Below, piece after piece: positions 39,578-48,682 of a stretch of 50,358 nt of DNA (positions within the stretch are counted from its first letter, which is position 1; every line of letters starts with the position of its first letter). The position numbers and the translations under genes are program-made. The notes below the pieces were generated by a model that saw only the letters and a list, made by a program, of their open reading frames with translations, made no database searches and was not told the origin of the DNA. The stretch covers positions 1 to 50,358 of the forward strand of contig JAJZZI010000074.1 in the NCBI GenBank assembly GCA_021797635.1, read 5' to 3'. Source of the DNA: Bacillota bacterium. Lineage in GTDB: Bacteria > Bacillota > Sulfobacillia > Sulfobacillales > Sulfobacillaceae.

Positions 39578-40825
39578 TCACGCCCTTGACTCCGGGTGGA
39601 CGAATCGCAGTGCGATCGATGTGCCTGAGGGTCCCGAACCGATCAGCACTTGACCATTATGGGCGAGCATGAGACGACGCACAATAATCAGCCCGAGACC
39701 TGCCCCTCCCGGCTTGGTGGTCTTGGCACTGCCAAATAGGCTGGCCAAGATTTCGGGTGACATGCCCGGACCGCTGTCTAAAATTTCCACGACGGTCATC
39801 GCGGTGCTGTGAGCGGCGCTGACGGAAATGCTCCCTAGACCGCCCATCGCCTCGGCCGCGTTTTTCAAGATATTAATCAAAATCCGATGGAGCAAATCGG
39901 GATCGGCGTAAACCATACCCAGGGGGTCCGCGCCCAAATTCAGCGCCACGTCTTTGCGGACCTGGCGCGAGATCATGCTCCACGCCGTCGCTAGCGCCTC
40001 GCTGACGGATACCCACGTGGGCTTGGGCGTTAACGGCCGAGACGCCATCAACATATCTTGGGCCACGCCATCTAGCCGTCTTACCTCACCCAGGGCCATT
40101 TGCAACACGTCGGGCGCCTGAACGTCGCCTCGCAAAGCCAGTTCAAGAAACCCCCTGATCGCGGCCAGGGGGTTACGGATTTCGTGGACCATTTCCGCGA
40201 CGGTGCTAAGCTTGAGACCCGGTCCATCGACCATAGGCCGGGGGATGCATTCAACGACCACGGTATCGTCTAAACGATGGATGCGAAGCTCATCGTCGGC
40301 CCGCACTTCGATGAGCGATCGCCCTTCGGGGCGTCCATGTACACTTCCCCATGGGGGAAGGCCAGGTACCTCTTCCCAGGACTTTCCCACCAGGTTCATT
40401 CCCGCCCACTGACAGGCCGCTCGGTTGGCCGCGATGAATGTGCCTCGACTAAAAATGGCGATGCCGGTATGAAGCGCACTCAAGCCAGAACGTTCTCCCA
40501 GGGTATCATCAATGACCGATAAGATGCCCTGGGTCTGGCCCATGAGATTTCTTACCCTAAGAAAGCGCACGAGTGACCCGTCCTCCAACGCCGCGCTACT
40601 CACGCCTTCATCGGACATCGACGCCAACATGGACCGAATCTGCTCGACTGATGCCTCCTTGCTCGACGCTCGCTGATTTTGCCACAACAACACCCCTTGT
40701 AGACTGAAAAAGGCACAGGCCACCGGCAGCCGGTCCAAGACTTCATTAGAAACCAAAAAGGCGTTGGTAAGGGTGACTCCCGGAAGTGGATTAAACGTAT
40801 ACGCTAGTGAAGTGGTGTCCCCCAA
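39578..40825 (-). CDS. Soluble PAS-domain sensor histidine kinase
   Basis: MVHEIRNPLAAIRGFLEL H box; NILKNAAEAMGG N box; DSGPGMSPE and GGAGLGLIIVRRL G boxes; no evident TM. Confidence 0.9.
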   Translation of the reverse strand: MGDTTSLAYTFNPLPGVTLTNAFLVSNEVLDRLPVACAFFSLQGVLLWQNQRASSKEASVEQIRSMLASMSDEGVSSAALEDGSLVRFLRVRNLMGQTQGILSVIDDTLGERSGLSALHTGIAIFSRGTFIAANRAACQWAGMNLVGKSWEEVPGLPPWGSVHGRPEGRSLIEVRADDELRIHRLDDTVVVECIPRPMVDGPGLKLSTVAEMVHEIRNPLAAIRGFLELALRGDVQAPDVLQMALGEVRRLDGVAQDMLMASRPLTPKPTWVSVSEALATAWSMISRQVRKDVALNLGADPLGMVYADPDLLHRILINILKNAAEAMGGLGSISVSAAHSTAMTVVEILDSGPGMSPEILASLFGSAKTTKPGGAGLGLIIVRRLMLAHNGQVLIGSGPSGTSIALRFVHPESRA

Positions 40826-41084
40826 TTCCGAATCTCCTATCTACCATCGCTTTTTACACATACCGTTAGTAATTCAATTCTGGTTCCCTCCAGGGAATCC
40901 TGCTCGCCGCGTTCTTTTATTTTTCCCTCCCTCCCGGTATGATGGTCAAGGAATCTTCGAGTTTCTGGGGATGCCTCCCTGAATCGTCCTTTCCCGTCTC
41001 ATCTCAGCGCTTTGGCGTGCGCCACCAACTTCTTCAATATTCGCTTGTTCCATATGAAGCCGATGGCCGAGAGGAGGGCCCATA

Positions 41085-42797
41085 TTGTTCGGATCGCGAC
41101 AGACCGAGTCACGCAGCAGCTACGCCGACCTCATCATCGGCGTCGCCATCTTAGCACTTATCTCCTTGGCTATCGCCTGGGCCACGCATAAGCCCCACGG
41201 CATTTCGGGCACTGGCGCGATATCATTGAGTTACGCCAAACTGCCTTTGGATGCCGCCTATTCTTGGTCAAGAATGGCCATCGCCTATCTGATTTCTTTA
41301 GCGTTCACCATGGTGTACGCCTATTCGGCGGCCTATAATCCACGAGCCGAGAAAATCCTCATCCCGCTCCTGGACATCTTGCAGTCGGTCCCTATCCTAT
41401 CATTTTTGCCGGTGGTACTACTCGCCTTTATCAACCTCTTTCCCGGTTCTCACCTTGGGGTCAACCTGGCCTCGATCGTCCTCATTTTCACCGGCCAGGT
41501 ATGGAATATGGTGTTTGCCCTGTACAACGGCCTCATTACCATTCCGCGCGACCTTCGCGAGACCGCCTTATCCTTGCAGCTTACGCCCTGGCAACGCTTT
41601 CGCACCCTTGAGCTTCCCTTTGCCATGGGAGGGTTAGTCTGGAATTCGATGATGTCCTGGGCGGGTGGCTGGTTTTTTCTCATGGCGGCGGAGATGTTTT
41701 CGTTGGGGCACCATCAGTACCAGTTGCAGGGACTCGGTTCCTACCTGCAGACTGCGGCGAACCAAGGCCGATGGGGCAAGGAGTTTCTTGGATTGGCCAG
41801 CTTGGTTGCGGTCATTGTAGTCATGGACCAATTGATATGGCGGCCGCTGTTGGCGTGGTCCGATAAATTCAAGATGGAGATGGTCGAAGGCGAGGCTCAG
41901 TTCCATTCCGTGGTCTTGGTGGTCTTGCGCCGCTCTCGTCTCATTGAGTGGGCGCAAACAGCGCTGTTGCTGCCCATGGTCGAAGCCATCGACCATTTCT
42001 TTGGGATCGGCATTCCCCGATGGCGAAGACAGTCGCGGTGGTTAACCTCGGCCGCTGGCCTGGTTCGGACCCTGGTCACGGCAGGCATCATTTTTGCCCT
42101 GTTTACGGCCTTGGAAGGCGGCATCCGCCTGGCTGCCAGCTTAAATCTACATACCCTGCTGGTTATCTGCCTGGCCACCGGCGCCACGCTGCTGCGAGTG
42201 CTCGTCTCGTTAGCTATTTCGGTCGCCTGGACCGTCCCCGTGGGGGTGTGGATCGGGCTGAATCCGCGGTTTGCCAAATCTCTCACCCCGATCAGCCAGA
42301 TCGCCGCGTCGGTGCCGGCCACAGCACTCTTCCCCGGATTGGTCGCGCTGCTGTTTGTGCTGGGCGGCGGCTTAATGCTGGCCTCGGTGTTGCTCATGGT
42401 CCTCGGGACGCAGTGGTATATTCTTTTCAACGTCATCGCCGGCGCCTCGGCCATTCCCGAGGACTTGAAGGAAGCGGCCCGCATGTTCGGACTCAAAGGC
42501 TCCCATATATGGAGAACCTTAATTTTGCCCGCCATCTTTCCCTACCTCATCACCGGACTCATCACCGCCGGGGGAGGGGCGTGGAACGCCAGCATTGTGG
42601 CCGAATACGTGAGTTTTCGCGGCCACATCTACACCACCTTCGGGGTGGGCGGCCTCATCGCCCATGATTCCAACAGCGGACACTTTGCTGCCTTGCTCGT
42701 CGCGACCAGCATTCTTTCATTGACGGTGGTGGTGATTAACCGCATGGTTTGGCGTCCGCTATACCGCCAAGCCACGGAACGCTATTCGCTATCGTAA
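41085..42797 (+). CDS. Duplicated ABC transporter permease (NitT/TauT-like, two fused permease domains)
   Basis: 570 aa with two EAA-like motifs (IPRDLRETALSLQLTPWQRFRTLELPFA and IPEDLKEAARMFGLKGSHIWRTLILPAIFPYLITG); TTG start after GGAGG. Confidence 0.9.
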   Translation: MFGSRQTESRSSYADLIIGVAILALISLAIAWATHKPHGISGTGAISLSYAKLPLDAAYSWSRMAIAYLISLAFTMVYAYSAAYNPRAEKILIPLLDILQSVPILSFLPVVLLAFINLFPGSHLGVNLASIVLIFTGQVWNMVFALYNGLITIPRDLRETALSLQLTPWQRFRTLELPFAMGGLVWNSMMSWAGGWFFLMAAEMFSLGHHQYQLQGLGSYLQTAANQGRWGKEFLGLASLVAVIVVMDQLIWRPLLAWSDKFKMEMVEGEAQFHSVVLVVLRRSRLIEWAQTALLLPMVEAIDHFFGIGIPRWRRQSRWLTSAAGLVRTLVTAGIIFALFTALEGGIRLAASLNLHTLLVICLATGATLLRVLVSLAISVAWTVPVGVWIGLNPRFAKSLTPISQIAASVPATALFPGLVALLFVLGGGLMLASVLLMVLGTQWYILFNVIAGASAIPEDLKEAARMFGLKGSHIWRTLILPAIFPYLITGLITAGGGAWNASIVAEYVSFRGHIYTTFGVGGLIAHDSNSGHFAALLVATSILSLTVVVINRMVWRPLYRQATERYSLS

Positions 42798-42831
42798 GGT
42801 CCGGATCGCGCATCTCGGAAGACCACAGGAG

Positions 42832-44232
42832 GTGAAGCTGCCATCCATGACTATTCATCGAGGAACGACTTCGGAACCGCTGGTAAAGCTTCTCGGCGTC
42901 ACTAAAATGTACTCCCAGCCGGACAACTACGACATCTTAGTTTTGGACGACATCAATCTCACCATCGAACGGGGGCAATTTGTCGCGCTCTTAGGACCCT
43001 CAGGCTCGGGAAAATCTACCTTGCTGCGCATCATCACTGGCCTTTCCGAGCCCTCCTATGGCTCGGTCTTGTACCGGGGACGACCGGTCACCGGTCCCAA
43101 CCCCCATGCCTCCATGGTCTTCCAGTCGTTCGCCCTGTATCCTTGGCTGACGGTGCAGCAAAACGTGGAACTAGGTCTTACCGCCAAAGGCGTGCCCTTG
43201 GCAGCGCGACACGAAAAAGCCTTGCGATTGATTGACCTGATTGGCTTAAACGGCTATGAGGACGCCTTCCCCAAAGAACTTTCCGGAGGAATGCGGCAGC
43301 GGGTGGGGTTTGCCCGTGCCTTGGCGGTAGACCCAGAACTCCTGTGCATGGACGAACCATTTTCCGCGCTCGATTTTTTGACTGCAGAGAACTTGCGCTC
43401 GGAGCTTTTAGATCTATGGGTTGACTCCAAAATTCCCTTGCAAGCCATTCTTATGGTCACCCACGGTATTGAAGAGGCTGTCTATATGGCCGACCGGATC
43501 GTCATTCTATCGAAGAATCCCGCCCGGGTAGCCGAGGACTTGACCATTGCCCTCCCCTATCCACGAAATCGCAAATCGCCAGACTTTGTGCATTTGGTCG
43601 ACCAAGTTTATAAGATCGTCACGGACACCGACGAGGACCATAAGCCGGTCAGCATTAGCAGTCCCGCGGGCAGCCCCCAAAAGCCCGAGGAGAGCGAGCG
43701 GGCACGTCTAGACCCCATCCCTTATGGACATCTGTCCATGCTGAGCGGGCTTTTGGAGCTGGTCAGCGATCGCGGCGGTCGAGACGACCTCTACCATCTG
43801 GGTTCAGAACTCTTGCTAGAAGTCGACGACTTGCTGCCCGTTACCGATACGGCCGAACTCTTTCATTTGGCCAGAGTTTCCGAGGGCGACTTGATTTTGA
43901 CCGAACAGGGCAAGGTGTTTGCAGAGGTCGATGTGGCCGAGCGAAAAGCGATTATTCGTAAGGAGCTTTTAGATATTCCGCTTTTTCGCCTAATCGGCCG
44001 GGTCTTGGAGTCCAAGACCAATCATGCGATGGTTCGCGACTTCTTCATCGACATCTTGGAGGAACATTTCTCCCAAGACCAGGCCGAACGTCAGCTGATG
44101 CTAGCCATCAACTGGGGAAGATTTGCCGATCTTTTCCACTACGACACCGACACGGAGCTCTTATATCTGGCCGAGGACCAGCTTCCAGAAGCTGAAGCGA
44201 CGCTGCTTGGTCAAGGCCAAGCCGATAGTTAA
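42832..44232 (+). CDS. ABC transporter ATP-binding protein with C-terminal AAA-associated domain
   Basis: LLGPSGSGKSTLL Walker A, LSGGMRQRVGFARAL signature, LLCMDEPFSALD Walker B, then a ~170-aa C-terminal extension resembling the AAA-associated C-terminal family. Confidence 0.92.
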   Translation: MKLPSMTIHRGTTSEPLVKLLGVTKMYSQPDNYDILVLDDINLTIERGQFVALLGPSGSGKSTLLRIITGLSEPSYGSVLYRGRPVTGPNPHASMVFQSFALYPWLTVQQNVELGLTAKGVPLAARHEKALRLIDLIGLNGYEDAFPKELSGGMRQRVGFARALAVDPELLCMDEPFSALDFLTAENLRSELLDLWVDSKIPLQAILMVTHGIEEAVYMADRIVILSKNPARVAEDLTIALPYPRNRKSPDFVHLVDQVYKIVTDTDEDHKPVSISSPAGSPQKPEESERARLDPIPYGHLSMLSGLLELVSDRGGRDDLYHLGSELLLEVDDLLPVTDTAELFHLARVSEGDLILTEQGKVFAEVDVAERKAIIRKELLDIPLFRLIGRVLESKTNHAMVRDFFIDILEEHFSQDQAERQLMLAINWGRFADLFHYDTDTELLYLAEDQLPEAEATLLGQGQADS

Positions 44233-44317
44233 CGCATAGAAGGAGCCAGCACTTGGACATAATCGGAGTGGAGCCGTCGATCACACGACGCCAAGACTGC
44301 CCAAGAGGTGAAATCCG

Positions 44318-44725
44318 ATGCCACTTATCCGCTTTGAGCCCAACGACTTTGAAAGTATGCGTGCCGATGTAAATCGCTTTTGGAATCGCATGCGCGAAGA
44401 TTGGAATTTGGACCAAACCCGACCGCGCACGCACTTGCACCGCACGGATGACGGCTATCTCGTCGAATTTGAACTGCCTGGGGTCGATCCCGATGCCGTC
44501 GATATCGAAGTAGATCTTGATTCGGTCACGGTGCGCGGCCAATTTCCCGCCTCCCCGCTGGAAGAAGACAAGCGGGCGGGGGAGAGTTTCTCGGCCGTCG
44601 TCAATTTCCCCACCGAGATTAATCCGGATTCGGCTGAAGCGGACTATCACCACGGCTTGCTGTCCGTACGTACGCACCGCAGTCAAGCCAAACGCCGCCA
44701 AATCAGCCTAAGTCAGCGTACCTAA
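44318..44725 (+). CDS. Small heat shock protein (Hsp20/alpha-crystallin family)
   Basis: FELPGVDPDAVDIEVDLDSVTVRGQF ... FSAVVNFPTEINPDSAEADYHHGLLSVR. Confidence 0.92.
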   Translation: MPLIRFEPNDFESMRADVNRFWNRMREDWNLDQTRPRTHLHRTDDGYLVEFELPGVDPDAVDIEVDLDSVTVRGQFPASPLEEDKRAGESFSAVVNFPTEINPDSAEADYHHGLLSVRTHRSQAKRRQISLSQRT

Positions 44726-44755
44726 AGGGGTCAGGGTATTTACCCTGGCCTCTTT
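44724..44755. terminator. Bidirectional-type hairpin terminator after hsp20
   Basis: AAAGGGGTCAGGGTATTTACCCTGGCCTCTTT, near-perfect inverted repeat with flanking A/T tracts. Confidence 0.7.
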
Positions 44756-44762
44756 AGGGCGT

Positions 44763-45038
44763 CTATGGTCGTTCTTTCTGATCGCGATCGGGAGGCTTGC
44801 GGCCCGAAAAGAAGGCGGCTAAGCCTCCCAAGACAAACCCAGCCAGCGTGGGTTCTAGAGCCACGCTCGGCGGCCCTACAAACAGCAAGGCCGCCCCTTC
44901 CGCGACCAGCCCGGCCAGGACCGCCACGCCTACCACCACCGCAATCGCCACCACGCTGTACGGACGGATGAAGCGGCCCACCATGACCCCGATCACGCTC
45001 GACGAGCCGGCCAAAAGCAGGGATAAGATGTCTCTCAA
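44763..45038 (-). CDS. Small hydrophobic membrane protein, function unknown
   Basis: 91 aa, ~3 hydrophobic segments; TTG start overlapping the leuS stop (TTGA). Confidence 0.6.
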   Translation of the reverse strand: MRDILSLLLAGSSSVIGVMVGRFIRPYSVVAIAVVVGVAVLAGLVAEGAALLFVGPPSVALEPTLAGFVLGGLAAFFSGRKPPDRDQKERP

Positions 45039-47497
45039 CGGACTACCACATTAACCAAGCGACCGGGAATCGCGATCACCTTGGCCACACTGCGACCGTT
45101 GAGGTGGTCTCTCAGGCGGTCTTCAGCCAGCACCCGAGCCGCAAGCCCATCGGCATTCAGCTCGGCGGGCACGACCACCTTGAAGCGCACCTTGCCGTTT
45201 ATTTGTACGGCCACCTCGACTTCCGGGTCCACCAACAGGACGGCATCGTAGTTCGGCCACACCGCCAGGTGCACGCTTTGTTCGTGACCAAAATCATGCC
45301 ACAGTTCGTCGGCGAGGTGGGGGGCAAAGGGTGCCAGAAGCACCACTAGCGTCTCTAATCCTGCTCGGCGTCCCTCAGTGCTCATTTCTTCCCAGTTTTG
45401 ATAGAGACTGTTGGTATATTCCATCAGCGCACTAACGGCCGTGTTGAAGGACCGACGCTCCAGATCGTCGGTCACCTTGTGGACCGTACGGGCCCGCACG
45501 CGCGCCATGAGGTCGTCTGCACCACCCGATGCCACCGTCATCCGAACCGATCGCTGGGCCAAGCGGTAGACCCGCTGCAAAAACCGATAGGCACCCTCGA
45601 CGCCCTGTTCGGACCACTCGAAATCTTTTTCGGGCGGGGCCGCAAACAAAATAAATACGCGGGTAGCATCCGATCCCCACTCCGCCATAATCGATTCCGG
45701 GCTCAAGGTGTTGCCTTTCGACTTTGACATCTTTTTGCCCCGGTACACCACCATGCCTTGCGAAAGCAGCCGGCGAAAGGGCTCGACCACCGAAACCAAT
45801 CCGGCATCGTACAGCACTTTGGTGAAAAATCGCGAGTAAAGTAGGTGCAATACGGCGTGCTCCTTGCCTCCCACGTACTCGTCGACAGCCATCCAATAGG
45901 CGGCCTGCTTAGGGTCAAAGGGCGACGTGCTCGAGGGAGAGGTGTAGCGATAGTAGTACCAGCTGGAATCGACGAAGGTGTCCATGGTATCGGTTTCCCT
46001 ACGGGCCCTATGGCCGCATTGGGGACAGGTCGTCTCGACCCAATCCGCCAACTGCGCCAAGGGAGACTGACCCCGGCCGGTAAATTTGGCGTGATCGGGC
46101 AACAACACAGGCAATTGCGCAAGGGGGACCGGTACGGTTCCGCACTCAGAACAATGCACGATGGGGATGGGGGCTCCCCAAAAGCGCTGTCTTGAGATTA
46201 ACCAGTCTCGCATACGATAGGTAATGCGAGGCCCGCCTCGGTTCTTTTGGGCGAGCAGTGCCGCAATTTCGGACTTGGCCTGATCGCTGTCCATGCCGTT
46301 AAAGCGGTCAGATTCCATTAAGATCCCACCGCCGGTATAAGCCTCGTCGCTGGGCTGATCGGCATGGTCTGCAGCCACCACGCGCCGCATTGGCAAATCA
46401 TACTTTTGAGCAAACCGATAATCTCGATGGTCATGGGCAGGCACCCCCATCACCGCTCCCGTGCCGTAGTCGCTAAGCACATAATTTCCCACCCAAATGG
46501 GAATCATCGCGCCCGTTAGGGGATGCTCAGCGTAGGCTCCGGTAAAGATGCCTCGCTTATCCGTATTTTCCGCCGTTCGCTCGATATCGCTGACCACGCG
46601 TTCCTCAGCGACAAAATTTTTGACCGCTTCCTCCTCTTTTCTGCCCTCCACCAAGCGCTCGACCAGAGGATGCTCGGGGGCCAACACGACATAAGTCGCC
46701 CCGTACAACGTGTCCGGGCGAGTGCTAAATACACTAATCACATCGTCTATGAGCGGAACGGCAAAGCGCACTTCGGCACCGACGCTTCTGCCAATCCAAT
46801 TGCGCTGCTGGGTCACAATTTCTTGGGGCCAATCCAAGCCCTCGAGGTCCTCAAGCAGCCTTTGCGCGTAATCCGTAATCCGAAAATACCACTGCGTTAA
46901 GTCGCGTTTAACCACCTTGGCCTCACATCGCCAGCAAAGGCCCTCCTCTACCTGTTCGTTCGCCAACACGGTTTCGCACGAAGGGCACCAGTTCACCGCC
47001 CCGGCCTTCTGATAGGCCAGACCCCGTTCGTAGAACAGAAGAAACAACTCCTGGGTATAGCGATAGTATTCGGGCTCGGAGGTCGTCACTTCGTGGCTCC
47101 AGTCGAACGACAGCCCCATCTGCCGCATTTGCGTCTTCATATAGGCGATGTTCGCCAGCGTGGAGATGCGCGGAGAGACGCCGCTTTTAATCGCTGCATT
47201 TTCGGCAGGCAGGCCAAACGCGTCCCACCCCATGGGATGCAGGACACGATGGCCGCTCATCCGCCGATAGCGCGCAATGATGTCGCCCAGGGTATAGACC
47301 CGCACATGACCCATATGCAAGTGGCCAGACGGATAGGGAAATTGCTCTAAGCAGTAAAATTTGGGACGCTCGTCCACGGATCCCACGCTATAGAGATCTT
47401 GCCGTTCCCACTCGATTTGCCATCGCTTCTCCACCGCCTTCACGTCATAGCGGTCGGGGCGCTCTGAGCGCACCATGGGATCACTCTCGATTTGCAT
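45035..47497 (-). CDS. leuS: Leucine--tRNA ligase
   Basis: FPYPSGHLHMGHVRVYTLGDIIARYRRMSGHRVLHPMGWDAFGLPAENAA; KMSKSKGN; GGAGG before ATG 47497. Confidence 0.98.
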   Translation of the reverse strand: MQIESDPMVRSERPDRYDVKAVEKRWQIEWERQDLYSVGSVDERPKFYCLEQFPYPSGHLHMGHVRVYTLGDIIARYRRMSGHRVLHPMGWDAFGLPAENAAIKSGVSPRISTLANIAYMKTQMRQMGLSFDWSHEVTTSEPEYYRYTQELFLLFYERGLAYQKAGAVNWCPSCETVLANEQVEEGLCWRCEAKVVKRDLTQWYFRITDYAQRLLEDLEGLDWPQEIVTQQRNWIGRSVGAEVRFAVPLIDDVISVFSTRPDTLYGATYVVLAPEHPLVERLVEGRKEEEAVKNFVAEERVVSDIERTAENTDKRGIFTGAYAEHPLTGAMIPIWVGNYVLSDYGTGAVMGVPAHDHRDYRFAQKYDLPMRRVVAADHADQPSDEAYTGGGILMESDRFNGMDSDQAKSEIAALLAQKNRGGPRITYRMRDWLISRQRFWGAPIPIVHCSECGTVPVPLAQLPVLLPDHAKFTGRGQSPLAQLADWVETTCPQCGHRARRETDTMDTFVDSSWYYYRYTSPSSTSPFDPKQAAYWMAVDEYVGGKEHAVLHLLYSRFFTKVLYDAGLVSVVEPFRRLLSQGMVVYRGKKMSKSKGNTLSPESIMAEWGSDATRVFILFAAPPEKDFEWSEQGVEGAYRFLQRVYRLAQRSVRMTVASGGADDLMARVRARTVHKVTDDLERRSFNTAVSALMEYTNSLYQNWEEMSTEGRRAGLETLVVLLAPFAPHLADELWHDFGHEQSVHLAVWPNYDAVLLVDPEVEVAVQINGKVRFKVVVPAELNADGLAARVLAEDRLRDHLNGRSVAKVIAIPGRLVNVVVR

Positions 47498-47542
47498 TCT
47501 GACCTCCGTCTCCTTGAACAATACTTGGCCATCTCGACCTCA

Positions 47543-47720
47543 CCAAAAGAAAACGCCCCTAAGCCCTAGGGACGGATATACCGCGGTACCACCCTCGTTG
47601 GTGACATCGTAACCAATCCGTCACCCGCTCAATGTGGCTATATGGGGCCACTGCCTCGTGCCTCCACGGCGAGTTCAGCCAATGTTCGGTTCGGCTCGCA
47701 CTCGACGCCGACTCTCTGTT
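47543..47720 (-). promoter_or_regulatory. T-box leader of leuS (tRNA-Leu responsive)
   Basis: T-box GGTGGTACCGCGG (minus; 47581-47593), terminator CGTCCCTAGGGCTTAGGGGCG-TTTTCTTTT (47543-47573), AGAGAG at ~47711-47717 and TGAA-CTC-GCC with likely Leu specifier CTC at 47671-47673. Confidence 0.92.
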
Positions 47721-47839
47721 CCGCCCATTTAGCCTAATAGTCCGCTTCTTCGACGTAGCCGTACTATCAATCTTCACCCTTTTATTGTATGCACACCCTC
47801 AAAAAAAGCAAATGGGGGCGCATCGGTCGTGCGCTGGCG

Positions 47840-48580
47840 TTAATAAGAAAGGCCTAGTCCCCCATCCACGCTTAAAACCGTCCCGGTAATATAGGAGGCT
47901 CGATCGCTTAAGAGAAATGAAATGGCCTCTGCCACCTCATCCGCACGGCCAAGGCGGCCAAGCGCCGTCCTTTGGACGACCGTCTCCACGGCCCGGCCAT
48001 GTGGTCCCGCTCCATGGTCGAGGGCGCCGGGTGACACCACGTTGACCCGAACAGCCTTCGCGCCCCAGTCCACGGCCAGATGCCGAGCCAGACCCTCGAG
48101 TGCCGCCTTGCTTGCTCCGTAGGCGGCGGCGGGTCCTGCCAGCGACGTCACTTTGGCATCCACGCTGCTTACCAGGACCACGCTCGCTCCCGGTGCCAAG
48201 CGAGGTCCCGCTGCCTGCATTAACGCTGCGGCCGCATCCAAGTTCACCGCCATCGTATCACGCCATTCGCCTGCCGTGGTCGACTGGAACTGATCGCTAA
48301 AGACGACGCCAGCCACATGAACAACCGCATCCAAATGATTCACCGCGCGCTCTTCCAGGGCTCGCTCCACGCCACCCAGCACGGCGGCAAATCCCTGGCG
48401 AAAATCGATCGATACCCACTCGACCGGAACCCCCTGGCAAGCTTTGCGCATACTCCCGCGCGTGGTGCTAATAATACTCCAAGCACTGCCCGTATCGCTG
48501 CCAAGCGCGTCGATCAAGGCTTGACCGATAGCCGAACTTAATCCGGTGGCCAACATGATCTTGCGTCTTCGACAATCCAT
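47840..48580 (-). CDS. SDR-family oxidoreductase
   Basis: LATGLSSAIGQALIDAL, VLVSSVDAKVTSLAGPAAAYGASKAALEG, VLSVDGGLGLSY. Confidence 0.85.
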   Translation of the reverse strand: MDCRRRKIMLATGLSSAIGQALIDALGSDTGSAWSIISTTRGSMRKACQGVPVEWVSIDFRQGFAAVLGGVERALEERAVNHLDAVVHVAGVVFSDQFQSTTAGEWRDTMAVNLDAAAALMQAAGPRLAPGASVVLVSSVDAKVTSLAGPAAAYGASKAALEGLARHLAVDWGAKAVRVNVVSPGALDHGAGPHGRAVETVVQRTALGRLGRADEVAEAISFLLSDRASYITGTVLSVDGGLGLSY

Positions 48581-48682
48581 GGCTATCCCCCTTTGGGCGA
48601 TACTGGTATCATACCTAAGTATAGAATAGATAACGCAGCACAGGTGTATCGCCACGGCCAAGATGAAAGGATGACTTGCAGC

